This document shows, piece after piece, positions 1-9,579 of a DNA stretch of 64,000 nt; the stretch's first letter is position 1, and each line of letters starts with the position of its first letter. The stretch spans positions 3,534,001 through 3,598,000 of the forward strand of contig CM065651.1 in the NCBI GenBank assembly GCA_033220425.1. Direction: 5' to 3'. A program made the position numbers and the translations under genes. The stretch is from Lepraria neglecta. Its lineage: Eukaryota > Ascomycota > Lecanoromycetes > Lecanorales > Stereocaulaceae. Under the pieces are notes generated by a model. The model worked only from the letters and a program-made list of their open reading frames with translations, was not told the origin of the DNA and made no database searches.

Positions 1-1186
1 CACGGAAGCACGCTGCGTACACTTCAGGTTCGGGCCTACCGCCAACCTCAAACGCGACTCATAGAAGACAGATTTGGCTAGGCACCACTGAATGAGAGTC
101 AACTAGAGAGAATTGGGAAAGCCTATGCCCACTTAACTACTCTGGTGTTGGATTGCGAGCCAGAATCAATCACGGCATTGTCTGATATCATTATTCTGCC
201 AAGATGGACTGGAATAAACAGTGAATAGCGAGGTGCTCAGCATGGCTTCGAGATCTCGGGTGAGGACAGCATGCTGACTGCTTTCCTCAATCTTCGTAGG
301 CTGACACTCTAGGCCTGGATCCGCTACCATGTCACGACCGAATACTGCAAAGTGACTTTGGCTAGGAATAGCAACGATGGAAAAGGCTGGGTTAGTCGAC
401 TGGTCTCTGAAAAGCAAGGCGCTTGGTTTGAGCAAATCGAATTGGAGTTGGATATTTTCGGAGAATACTTGGGGACTCAGACGTTCAACTACCGAGCCGA
501 CTGAGGGTAGTACACTTCGGAATTTGACTTGCAACCTGTTTACTATTATGGGAGATAGACTATAGATAGCTATTTTGAACCCATGAACCTGACTTTTTGC
601 CCCGATTTGCCTTCAAGGCCCAATCGCGACTCTATTCTACAGTTTCGTTGTAGCAGGAAGTCGACTTGCTAGACTCATGCAGAGCGCTGAAAGGTCAAGA
701 TGCAGTTCAACTCCCTTCCTCATCCGACAATATCCTCATGATCATTATATGAATTCACAAGAAGTGTTAGTCCAATGCACTCAAGTCGCGATAGTGTCTT
801 GTCAATGTATTCCCGATGACCAAGATTCAGGGCAAATATCCCATCACAATTGTCTTTTAGGCTAGAGCAAATTCTAATGATCTCTTGATCTCTGCTTCCA
901 TACTCGGTATTTGTATCATGTAGATTCGATTGGGAAGTACCAGGTACATAGTATATGACGTGGTATCTACCCACAGAAATTAGAATATCGAAGAGTAGGG
1001 AACATGCTAGGTTATTGCCAACGGAAACATGAAATGGAGTCACTGGCAATGTTGTTGCTTCTTATATCCTGCCTTACGATATGACAACCGAACAGATCCC
1101 TTGAGCGGACAACGTGTCGCTTTTCGCTACAGTTGAGCGAAATCCCCTTCAATCATCCGTTCGCCTAAACCAGAGACACATCCGCT
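1..1186. other. Gene-poor scrap region, no supported gene
   Basis: No complete gene can be built here. Two minus-strand reading frames (166-534 and 720-1049) have protein-like composition but lack ATG starts, no convincing splice sites join them, and I recognise no domain. They could be the remains of a gene, or internal exons of one that I cannot assemble. The stretch lies downstream of the decayed tail of the kinase-TPR gene. Confidence 0.4.
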
Positions 1187-1630
1187 CTAAGGATCCTCGC
1201 CCTTCAACATTATAGATCTTGAGGTTTTCGAGCCAGCATCCCGTCCAATTTCCCCGCACAAAATGTACAATGCCTTGTTTAAATATCGACCTTGATTCCG
1301 ATATACGATCGCTAGGTTCTGTACCGTTCTTAGCGTATCAGGATGCGTAGCCCCTAACTTTTCCTCCTTGCCGGTTAATACCCGCTCGTAGAGCTTCTCC
1401 GCCTCGTCGTATCGACCTTGATTCCGGTATAAGATCGCTAGGTTCTATACCGTTCTTAGCGTATCAGGATGCGTAGCCCCTAACTTTTCCTCCCTGCCGG
1501 TTAATTACCGCTCGTAGAGCTTCTCCGCCTCGTCGTATCGACCTTGATTCCGATATACGTTCGCTAGGTTCTCTACCGTCCCTAACGTATCAGGATGCGT
1601 AGCCCCTAACTTTTCCTCCCTGCCGGTTAA
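1187..1630 (-). pseudogene. Decayed C-terminal TPR tail of the kinase-TPR gene
   Basis: Downstream of the stop at 1631-1633 the same frame continues through three more TPR units and a unique tail (ending near KTSRSIMLKGEDP) to a TAG at 1187-1189. The frame has no indels. It is interrupted by a TAA in the next unit at 1505-1507, at the same repeat position as the stop at 1631, and by a TAG near 1443-1445 where the other units have CAG. The C-to-T change at CpA fits repeat-induced point mutation. Either the protein genuinely ends early, or this allele is truncated relative to a longer ancestor. Confidence 0.7.
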
Positions 1631-2668
1631 TTACCGCTCGTAGAGCTTCTCCGCCTCGTTGTATCGACCTTGATCCCGATATACGATCGCTAGGTTCTCT
1701 ACCGTCCCTAACGTATCAGGATGCGTAGCCCCTAACTTTTCCTCCCTGCCGGTTAATACCCGCTCGTAGAGCCTCTCCGCCTCGTTGTATCGACCTTGAT
1801 CCCGATATACGATCGCTAGGTTCTGTACCGTTCTTAGCGTATCAGGATGCGTAGCCCCTAACTTTTCCTCCCTGCCGGTTAATACCCGCTCGTAGAGCTT
1901 ATCCGCCTCGTTGTATCGACCTTGATCCTGATATACGTTCGCTAGGTTCTGTACCGATCTTAGCGTATCAGGATGCGTAGCCCCTAACTTTTCCTCCTTG
2001 CCGGTTAACGCCCGCTTGTAAAGCTTATCCGCCTCGTCGTATCGACCTTGATCCTGATATACGTTCGCTAGGTTCTGTACCGTTCTTAGCGTATCAGGAT
2101 GCGTAGCCCCTAACTTTTCCTCGTTGCCGGTTAACACCCGCTTGTAAAGCTTCTCCGCCTCGTCGTATCGACCTTGATCCCGATATACGTTCGCTAGGTT
2201 CTGTACCGTTCTTAGCGTATCAGGATGCGTAGCCCCTAACTTTTCCTCCTTGCCGGTTAATACCCGCTCGTAGAGCTTCTCCGCCTCGTCGTATCGACCT
2301 TGATTCCGATATATGTTCGCTAGGTTCTGTACCGTTCTTAGCGTATCAGGATGCGTAGCCCCTAACTTTTCCTCCCTGCCGGTTAATACCCGCTCGGAGA
2401 GCTTCTCCGCCTCGTTGTATCGACCTTGATCCCGATATACGTTCGCTAGGTTCTGTACCGTTCTTAGCGTATCAGGATGCGTAGCCCCTAACTTTTCCTC
2501 CCTGCCGGTTAATACCCGCTCGTAGAGCTTCTCCGCCTCGTTGTATCGACCTTGATCCCGATATACGTTCGCTAGGTTCCGTACCATTCTTAGCGTATCA
2601 GGATGCGTAGCCCCTAGCTTTTCCTCGTTGCCGATTAAAGCCCGCTTATAGAGCTTCTCCGCCTCGTA
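1263..2668 (-). repeat. Tandem array of about eleven 126-bp TPR-coding units
   Basis: Near-identical 126-bp units encode the 42-residue repeat (core GATHPDTLRTVQNLANVY). Eight lie within the open frame and three beyond its stop. Differences concentrate at a few codons: N/R/K before EEKL, R/Q and D/N after VY, N/D after GRY, K/R, Y/S and E/K in the second helix, and V/A before LTG. High identity between neighbouring units points to recent unequal exchange or gene conversion. Confidence 0.95.
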
Positions 2669-4222
2669 CCCCTGTATAGCTTTACTCATGGATCGATTCC
2701 TGTCCGAAATTTTATGGATAAACCCGAGCTGCTGCGTCGCGTCGAGACGCTCAAAGGCTTCGCCTTTCTCGTCCTTAATAGTCCTCGATTGCGTTCGCAT
2801 TTCATCATTCAGCACACGGGCGGAGCTAGTTGAGAACGCTGCAGAAGTCAGTGGTTGTACGCTCGGCAAGTTCCAGATGCTTTTGAAGCTTACAGGATGT
2901 CTTTCCAAGCGAAATATTTGGAGCGCAGTGCTGAGGGCTTGTTATTGGAAGGGTAGGTGCATTGGAAACTTCAAGCAAATCCACTGATCTAGATTCAGTA
3001 ATTGATTTGGGACAATGCTAGTCTGCCCTGGCTTACCTGAGAGAGTAAGAAGCTCGGGTGATGCTTGCGCGATCTCTTTGCCCTCTCCTAGCGTTGCATG
3101 GCCCCTTGACGGCTCATTATCCATGTCCCGTGATTGCTTTCTGAAGGTTATTACGCTTCGTCTCGATAGAGCTGTATCATCCGCTCTGCCGCCCGTAACC
3201 TTCATGGTGCTTTCTTCTCCCTCGCAGTAGCTCTCGGCCGTTTGCAGAAATTTTGGTTGCCCGATTTTTGTATGCTCCGCAGTGCCAACTCCTAGATATT
3301 CAACGCCCTGGAACCAGGGTGATTGCAATGCTTCTTCTGCACTCAAGCGTTCACTTGGCTCAGGAGCCATCAGGTTCTTTACAAATCGTACCGCCTCCGG
3401 GGTCAAAATGGGGTTACGGGATGATTCTATTGGAAGTTGTGACTTGCCCCAGCAATACGGTGCCAGTAATGTTAGCTTTGCAAAAGGGGGCTGCTTTGTA
3501 AGAAGCCGATGACAAATACATCCTAAAGACCAAAGATCAACCGCATTAGTGTATCGGGAGGATTCTTCATCAACATAACCAAGCACTTCAGGAGCTAAGT
3601 ATTCCTTGGTCCCAATTTCGGTCCTAAGGAATGTCCGATCATTGACAATGCGTTTTGAGATCCCAAAATCTCCGATCTTGACCCACCAAACCGGGTGCTC
3701 TTTCACAACGAAGATGTTCTTTGGTTTGAGATCCCGATGAGTAAAAGCATGGTGATGCATCGTCTTCAGTCCCTCCAGTAACTGCACGGTAATAACCTTG
3801 ATCTGAGCTTCTGGTATCGCATCGCGCATATACTGTTCCAAATCGCCGAGCCTACAATATTCCATTGCAAGGAAGATATGGTCTGGGTCCTCAAACCATC
3901 CAAAAAGCTCCACGAACAGGTCACCCCGCTTAGATAACTTAGCCATGGCTGCCAGCTCCTTATTGTAGTCGATGCTATTTCTGGAACACATCCTCTTCGA
4001 GATCTCCTTCACAGCTCTCTCAGAGCCGTCATCTTCAGTCTCCAGCCATACTATTCCGAAGGCCCCCTCGCCCAGGTCTTTCTTTCTCGCCCATCGCTTT
4101 GTCACTTTGACTCTTCTGACGCCCAAATCTCGGTCCGACTTGTATGTAGTGTGCTCAGTCACATCGGGCAGGAAATCGGTCTCAAGCTTGAAATGTTCAA
4201 CGAGATCCAATGAAGGATCCAT
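1631..4222 (-). CDS. Serine/threonine protein kinase fused to tetratricopeptide repeats
   Basis: A eukaryotic protein kinase domain is followed by kinesin-light-chain-type TPRs. In the kinase, the glycine loop GEGAFG is at about residues 51-56, the VAIK-type lysine (AVKE) at 72, HRDLKPKN at 162-169, DFG at 185-187 and the APE motif at 210-212, so all catalytic elements are present. The raw frame carries one TAA at 2942-2944 between kinase and TPR parts. Two good introns remove it: 3036-2984 (53 nt, GTAAGC...CAG) and 2893-2839 (55 nt, GTAAGC...CTGACTTCTGCAG). Together they remove 108 nt, and the small exon between them is open in the spliced frame. The start is the ATG at 4222. An alternative 5' exon (ATG 4787, donor 4604, acceptor 4238) also joins in frame but needs a 367-nt intron. 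Eight 42-residue TPRs precede the stop. By analogy with fungal NLR-like proteins it may be a receptor kinase; this is inference, and the substrate is unknown. Confidence 0.85.
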
Positions 4223-4912
4223 GGATGTGCGGACAAGCTAGCAGCATAGGGTTTTGACTCCAGGGCGGATCGTAGCAGGGCGGAGATTGCTTAGGGTCGA
4301 AGACCGGCTGGACTTCGCGGCAAATACCTAGCGAATATAAGCTGGAGGTTGGGCAAGCAGGATAAATATCGCCGTCGCAGCAGCAGGACGAGGCGGAGAG
4401 AAGTCTTAGCAATTTCTTGGCGATGGCCGGCGAACAGGAGCTAGGCGCAGCGGGCCGTGTTGACAGGGGTGGACTCCCCGCCACGTGCCGAGCCTGCCAC
4501 CAGCATTCCAACCAGCCCCCCAGCGACGACATCAACGTCTCTTGAGACGCTGCTTGTTCTTTACTGTCTTCCGGTCTGTATACCAAATTGTACTCTGCTC
4601 TCACCTCGATATTGTTGCCAATTGACCGCATCTGATTGCTGTGCGACCTCGACCTCGATCGCCCTTCTTCGACGGCCAACATCAAACCGCTGTACTCTTC
4701 CGGAGACTGTCTTTGTCCTTTGGGACCTTGCATAGCACGCTCTATACCCGCTCTATGTGTAATAAGCCGCCTCGTGTCCTCCGCCATAGTTGTTATTATC
4801 CACTGCAGAGCGAGTTTGCTCAAGTTGCTGTCGTCTACAAGTGACTTGAGGAAGGAGCGATTCTCTACCGTCAGGCAGCAGGAAAATCATCAAGTCTGTG
4901 CCAGCTACGCCA

Positions 4913-6445
4913 ATGCTCAAACCTTTCTCTAGCACGGAAAAGTCACCAAGCTCTCACAGCCGGTCCAAGGCCGTTTCACACTCTCAAACACCAAGCTCGG
5001 ATATCAATACACCAGCACCCCTTACCACAACCATCAATGGCTTTCACTTTAACTTCATGGCGCCCACGTTAGACTTGCCGGACCACGATTACTTGACCCG
5101 GGTTTCGCTAGCCGAGCCCACCAAGTCGCATCAACGATCACATACTGAGCAGATTCGAGCGAAAACAGATCTTCCACCCCTTATCACCCAATCCTCTCAG
5201 CCAAGCCTTCAGTCTAGCCTACCGAGACTCAGTTCCTCTCCACAACGAAACGAATTCCAATTCTTTGCGCAGCAATCGCGCCAGTGTTCTCCTACAAGGC
5301 AAAAGGGGATGGCCAACTCTTTGTCCTTAAGTGACTCGACTACACAAGGCAAAACAGAAGAGAAGGTTGGAAAGCTCGCAGATTGGTTTAGAGGGGAATC
5401 TGCTCCTATAAGTGTTGGAATCTTACCATCGCCGACAAAAGAAAATTCCAATCCCCTGGGTACGATAGGCTCATCCTCTGAGGTCCGGCCGTCGAGTCTT
5501 CTGCAACGGAGCTCAACAGCACAAGGAGCATCAAAATCAGCAATGGCGAGTCGATTCTCGCTCTTCTCCAGCAAAGCATCCTTGACCAAGCCTACCACAC
5601 ACCTTCCCGATCTTGACGATGAGCTGCTTGACATAAATGTCACCAAAGCTCTCTTTCCAGCTGGCCCCGCTGATCCTATTTCCCCCGACGCATTTGAGAA
5701 CCTACAACAACAAGCCGAAGGCCTTCTCTCGCGGTTACAAACCGCATGCAGGAAGCGAACATTACAACTACGGGAAATGGCAGCTGAGAAGGAGGCACTG
5801 GCCGAGGAGACCGAAGGTGCTGAGACTCGAACTCGACATCTGAAGATGCAATTGGATGACATGTCCGTCAAGCTAGCCGAACAAGACGAAGCAATGATGA
5901 ATCTCGTGGACGAGCTAGTGCAAGAGAAACTGGCACGGCGAGAAGAGGAGGAAGCGAGGAAGCGGACTGTAAGACTTGTGGAGCACAATTCGCCGCCGAA
6001 TACTTCACACAGACGGATGAGCCGCGCAAACACAGTCAGCGACTCTGGGTTTGAATCGGAGGATGATAGCCCTGCTGAAAGCGTCTTCTCAAGACGAAAT
6101 GGCACACATTCGCCTACGATGTCTATGTCGAGCGTGTCATCTACAAACTCGCCGGACGGATACCAGCTACCTGATCTTCGTATACCTACATCTGCACCCC
6201 AAGCTGCACGCCTGAGAGTACCTACAAGCCAGCTCGCTACAAAAGGCATGCCGGCAGCCTATCGACCCGACCTACCCGAAGAGCTCTCCCAGTCCAGCTG
6301 TCCCAATTGCCAAGGCGTAAGAGCGTCAGAAGCATGGAGTGTGCTTGGAGTATTGAAGGAAGAGAACCAATGCCTAAAGCATCGTGTTTGTGAGCTGGTA
6401 GGGGCGCTCGATGGATGTTTGGACGTCGTGAGCAGATTGAGCTGA
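4913..6445 (+). CDS. Coiled-coil, Ser/Pro-rich hypothetical protein
   Basis: A single-exon gene of about 510 residues. The first in-frame ATG is at 4913; the open frame begins slightly earlier at a GTG. The N-terminal half is low-complexity Ser/Thr/Pro. Residues of about 268-347 form a strong heptad-type coiled coil rich in Glu, Lys and Arg. A Ser-rich linker follows, then a conserved-looking C-terminus with CPNCQG (one C-x2-C pair) and a short helix ending in GALDGCLDVVSRLS. I do not recognise the family. The composition suggests a scaffold or cytoskeletal/septum-associated protein, but that is a guess. It is divergent from the kinase-TPR gene, whose nearest proposed exon begins 125 bp away. 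Confidence 0.8.
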   Translation: MLKPFSSTEKSPSSHSRSKAVSHSQTPSSDINTPAPLTTTINGFHFNFMAPTLDLPDHDYLTRVSLAEPTKSHQRSHTEQIRAKTDLPPLITQSSQPSLQSSLPRLSSSPQRNEFQFFAQQSRQCSPTRQKGMANSLSLSDSTTQGKTEEKVGKLADWFRGESAPISVGILPSPTKENSNPLGTIGSSSEVRPSSLLQRSSTAQGASKSAMASRFSLFSSKASLTKPTTHLPDLDDELLDINVTKALFPAGPADPISPDAFENLQQQAEGLLSRLQTACRKRTLQLREMAAEKEALAEETEGAETRTRHLKMQLDDMSVKLAEQDEAMMNLVDELVQEKLARREEEEARKRTVRLVEHNSPPNTSHRRMSRANTVSDSGFESEDDSPAESVFSRRNGTHSPTMSMSSVSSTNSPDGYQLPDLRIPTSAPQAARLRVPTSQLATKGMPAAYRPDLPEELSQSSCPNCQGVRASEAWSVLGVLKEENQCLKHRVCELVGALDGCLDVVSRLS

Positions 6446-6823
6446 TACAAAACTTTGTATGAGCAAAAGGAGCTTTGGAGTCTTGAATCACGCATAGCTT
6501 GAAAATTGCTTCAACTTTGCTCTTTGCCGCCCGAATACTAGACTTGACGACACTGAGCTTGGCATCTTATCATTGGGAACGCATATTAGCTGTTGCGCAT
6601 CACTATGAGCTTTTTTATGTTGTACATTAGGGCCCAGTCAAGCGCTGACTGCAGCCGACAATGAAGCATATCTAATCCATTCCTTTCGCAGCGTGATGAA
6701 CTTGGAACGTAGGTCCCAATTTTCAACGTGATAGTGTAATAGCGAAGGGAGCAAAAATCTTTGCGTTTCTCTAGATACACAACTCTGAGGTTCCATACGA
6801 TCTAGCTCGAAGCATGTCCGTCG
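6446..6823. other. Convergent intergenic spacer
   Basis: This stretch lies between the 3' ends of the coiled-coil gene and the minus-strand gene ending at 6824. I see no gene, repeat or structured element in it. Confidence 0.6.
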
Positions 6824-7596
6824 CTAGTCGACCTCATCTAGCACATCCGAGAATATATCACAATCCTCCGCACTGAAATCGTAGTCCCCGCCCGCGCCCC
6901 AGGACATAGCAATCTTCGCCTCCGGAGCGGTACGTCTAGCCTGCTTGCTCATGTGATCGAACAGCTCCGCTACGCGCTTCAATCTTTCCTTCCTTGGAAG
7001 TATCCAAACACTGCCTGAGGGATGCCTCCTTGCGATGAGTCGAGAATTCTCACCGAGACCGAACTCAATCCTTCTCAGACTGACAGGAAGCTGCAGACAG
7101 ACTGCCATCCAGTCTTTGTAGCTATCCTTCTGGGTGCAGCATTTGCAGTCGGCGAAGAGCTCGAAGGGTGATATGACAAATCGGGGGAATATCGGTTTTT
7201 ATGCTGGATAAACAAGTATTTCAGGAAGTCTAGGAATATCCGCAGTGTCGTGGCACACAGGAATCTAATGCGACTCCTATAGGGGTAAAGATCTTCGAAC
7301 TTAATCTGGATGCTTGGCGACGTGAGGTATAGGTTTGCATACGCTCTTCCGACCTCGGATAGAGTTTCTGTCCCCTCGTTGAAGATGCTGAGTGTCTCAC
7401 CGCATACTTCATTTGGCAGAGGAGTTATTAATTGCCAATCATACTCGCCCAGTCGATATTCCTCCTCCCAGTTGTGGCCAAAGTGGCGCCGAATCTGGTA
7501 CTCGTTGAACTCATCAAGAATATGTCCGTATATCTGCTGCCAAATTTCCTTGTGAGTGACCAAGCATGCCGAGTCGAATGTTGAGTTCGTCGTCAT
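6824..7596 (-). CDS. Hypothetical protein, one apparent frameshift
   Basis: The frame opens at an ATG at 7596 (MTTNSTFDSACLVTHKEIW) and runs to about 7187. A second frame then carries protein-like sequence (PRFVISPFELFADCKCC, then the part ending in DVLDEVD) to the stop at 6824. The frames meet at a G5 run (7183-7187; C5 on the coding strand). One extra base there would join them into a protein of about 255 residues. I found no splice sites that do the job, so this is a real frameshift or a homopolymer error. There is a C-x-C-C cysteine group in the second part; I do not recognise the family. The start is only 25 bp from the stop of the gene at 7622-7915, and the two could be one gene with an unrecognised intron. 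Confidence 0.5.
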
Positions 7597-7621
7597 TCCT
7601 TTGGGCTTGTTTGAACCAGCT

Positions 7622-7915
7622 TCATCGCTTCTTCGTACGTAAGATCACCTGCACCTTGTGCGCTCTGGCCTTCCACGATGAAGAGGCTTGGAGTTGAGAG
7701 GGCAGTGTCACGGAGAATTTGTCTTCCCGGCGGGCAAGCTGCGCAAGGCTTAACAACTCTGCTTGGAACACAGTACGTTCGGCGATAGTCAATTTGGAAG
7801 CAACTTTTTGATCTGGATAGTTGGCCTTCCTTTGCCTAAACTGTTTATTTGTCAGATGCTCTGCATTATGCCAATGGTAGAACGAGCGCAAGAAATATAC
7901 CTTACGTTTCGCCAT
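7622..7915 (-). CDS. Small basic hypothetical protein with one intron
   Basis: The ATG at 7915 opens MAKRK. A phase-0 intron follows (7900-7841, 60 nt, GTATAT...CTGACAAATAAACAG). It is a multiple of three with no stop, so the unspliced frame also stays open. The spliced product is about 77 residues and rich in Lys, Arg and Gln (FRQRKANYPDQK, then helical TIAERTVFQAELLSLAQLARR). I recognise no family. It may be the 5' part of a longer gene continuing into 7596-6824, because the gap between the stop and the next ATG is only 25 bp on the same strand. Confidence 0.45.
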   Translation of the reverse strand: MAKRKVYFLRSFYHWHNAEHLTNKQFRQRKANYPDQKVASKLTIAERTVFQAELLSLAQLARREDKFSVTLPSQLQASSSWKARAHKVQVILRTKKR

Positions 7916-8979
7916 GGCTTCTGGTTCTGTAAAGATAGCATAAGATTGTCAAATTCAAACCATGTCGAAGAGAAGAGATCTGGGATTCTATGAACGCCGT
8001 CAAGGATGTGTTGCTTTCAAGAGTGTTACGGAGTGAAAGGCTTCATAGTTCCAAGTAAAGTAACGCCACCGGTGAAGGTTTACACAATTAAAAATCGCTC
8101 ACAAGGAGTACAACAGTTCGGTGGACAAAATTGTTTGCTGACCATCTGCCATTATTCCGAAAGCCTGCCAACGAGCCCCACTGATGGTGTATAATTTGAT
8201 AAAGTCAAGCCTATCCCAGCAGCTCAATGCCAGCATTGAAGAATCCTTAATGAGCTTGGCATGTCTCTTCGCTGATAGCTTGCAACGAGCAGATGTGGAT
8301 TGAGCAGCGAAGATCCTTATTTCCCCATTCATTTGACCAGTATTCTGATCATCGGCCAAAATTAGGAGAAACCGGAAATATCTGGAGCAGAGGTAGCATA
8401 TCGGTGAAGTAGGTGTCTTCACGATTTGCTTTTACAAGCACCCCATACGTAATGAAAGAGATGTCATTTGAAAAGGATAGATAGTGATACTATTACCAGG
8501 GACAACTAGTTTTCTGGCGTGCACATGCATTATTGCGTTTGTCAATGCAGATGATTGACTCCATGTATAAGCAGTATCAAATGACCTGGGTCAATGCTGC
8601 AATCTCCGGCAGGCACCAAAGGGTTGGACGGGCTATTCACAGATCAGGTTGGTAATATCTCCCCCAAAGAAGCCCCGACTCAGTCGTGAGTGTGATTTCA
8701 GGGCGGGAACATCGAGGCGGAGTGATTGCTGCAGCTTGTCTTAGAGTTGGGGAAGAAGGGGCTTGAGATCTTACTAGTCCGTGAAGATCTGGCTCAAAGG
8801 ATTTGACCTGCGATTAGCGATTGGAAGTCGAGTTCAGCCACCGCCGTGACGAGCTAGGAGATGGCTAACCTCAGTGGCCTCGAACGAGGCCAAAAAGCCG
8901 GTGCCTGTGCGGTGTGCCAAAGTTTTGCAGAAGTCTGTCTTGGCATGTTCAGCGGCAGAGGCACGGGGCCACTAAAAAT
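7916..8979. other. Intergenic, no supported gene
   Basis: A minus-strand frame at 8099-8422 begins at GTG and has no recognisable domain. Nothing else in this kilobase has coding character. Confidence 0.5.
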
Positions 8980-9174
8980 GGCTTCCCCTCAGCGTACACC
9001 CTATCCCACTAGGCGTACACAAAGAAGAACACAAAACAGCAACACCATTGTACCAGCGCTATTAGGAATCGAACCTACTACCATTAAGTATCAACCTGGA
9101 ACCACTTAACGGGTGTACGCCTAGTGGAATAGGGTGTACGCCTGCTGAAACAGGGTGTACGCTGAGGGGAAGCC
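8980..9174 (-). mobile_element. MITE/SINE-like element with long terminal inverted repeats and tRNA-like core
   Basis: This is a 195-bp element. The left arm (8980-9020) starts GGCTTCCCCTCAGCGTACAC, and the right arm (9113-9174) ends with its exact complement. The right arm consists of three 21-bp units, each beginning GGGTGTACGC (at 9111, 9132 and 9153); the left arm has two. Between the arms, read on the minus strand, is a tRNA-like pair of pol III boxes: an A-box-like TTAAGTGGTT near 9108-9099 and a perfect B-box GGTTCGATTCC at 9075-9065, about 33 bp apart. I found no clear target-site duplication. It could be a MITE that captured a tRNA-derived piece, or a SINE with inverted ends. Confidence 0.6.
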
Positions 9175-9579
9175 TTAATTTAATAACAACTGATCGATCT
9201 GTTCAAATACCTCCAGTTTCCGGCGTAGAATTAAGTTTGAAGATACTCTGAGAATGCCTTCACAGAGTACTGAGCGCAGTTAATTGTTATTGAGGTAGAC
9301 ATGTCATTTGGTCGCGCTTTCTATTTTTTGACCTCGTCACGTGCTAGCGCGCTTGCTAGAAAATCCCCAGCCACCTTCCGGCAGGCCATTGTTCGAACTG
9401 TCCCACAATGATGATCCGTACTCCAACCAACCGCTGAACACGTTCTTGATGATGATAGCGCGTATGTGTTGAGTATTTGACTCTCATGGCTACTGCTGCA
9501 GCGCGCGTAGAACAGGCAACACCCGATCCGTCATTTTTGACTAGCAAATCTAGTGTCCTGCCTACCTCTAGGTCCCGCC

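Noticed and set aside
1263-2668. CRISPR-like regular repeats
   Set aside because: The 126-bp period is a continuous coding repeat (TPR) with no unique spacers, in a eukaryotic genome.
5209-6249. 346-residue open frame on the minus strand
   Set aside because: It is a mirror of the plus-strand Ser-rich coiled-coil gene. Its Ser/Cys/Arg-rich composition is what antisense of Ser/Glu-rich coding sequence gives.
8099-8422. 107-residue minus-strand frame
   Set aside because: It begins at GTG, with no in-frame ATG near its start and no recognisable features.
9065-9111. A genuine tRNA gene
   Set aside because: A- and B-box-like sequences are present, but a cloverleaf with acceptor stem cannot be folded. 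It sits inside an inverted-repeat element.
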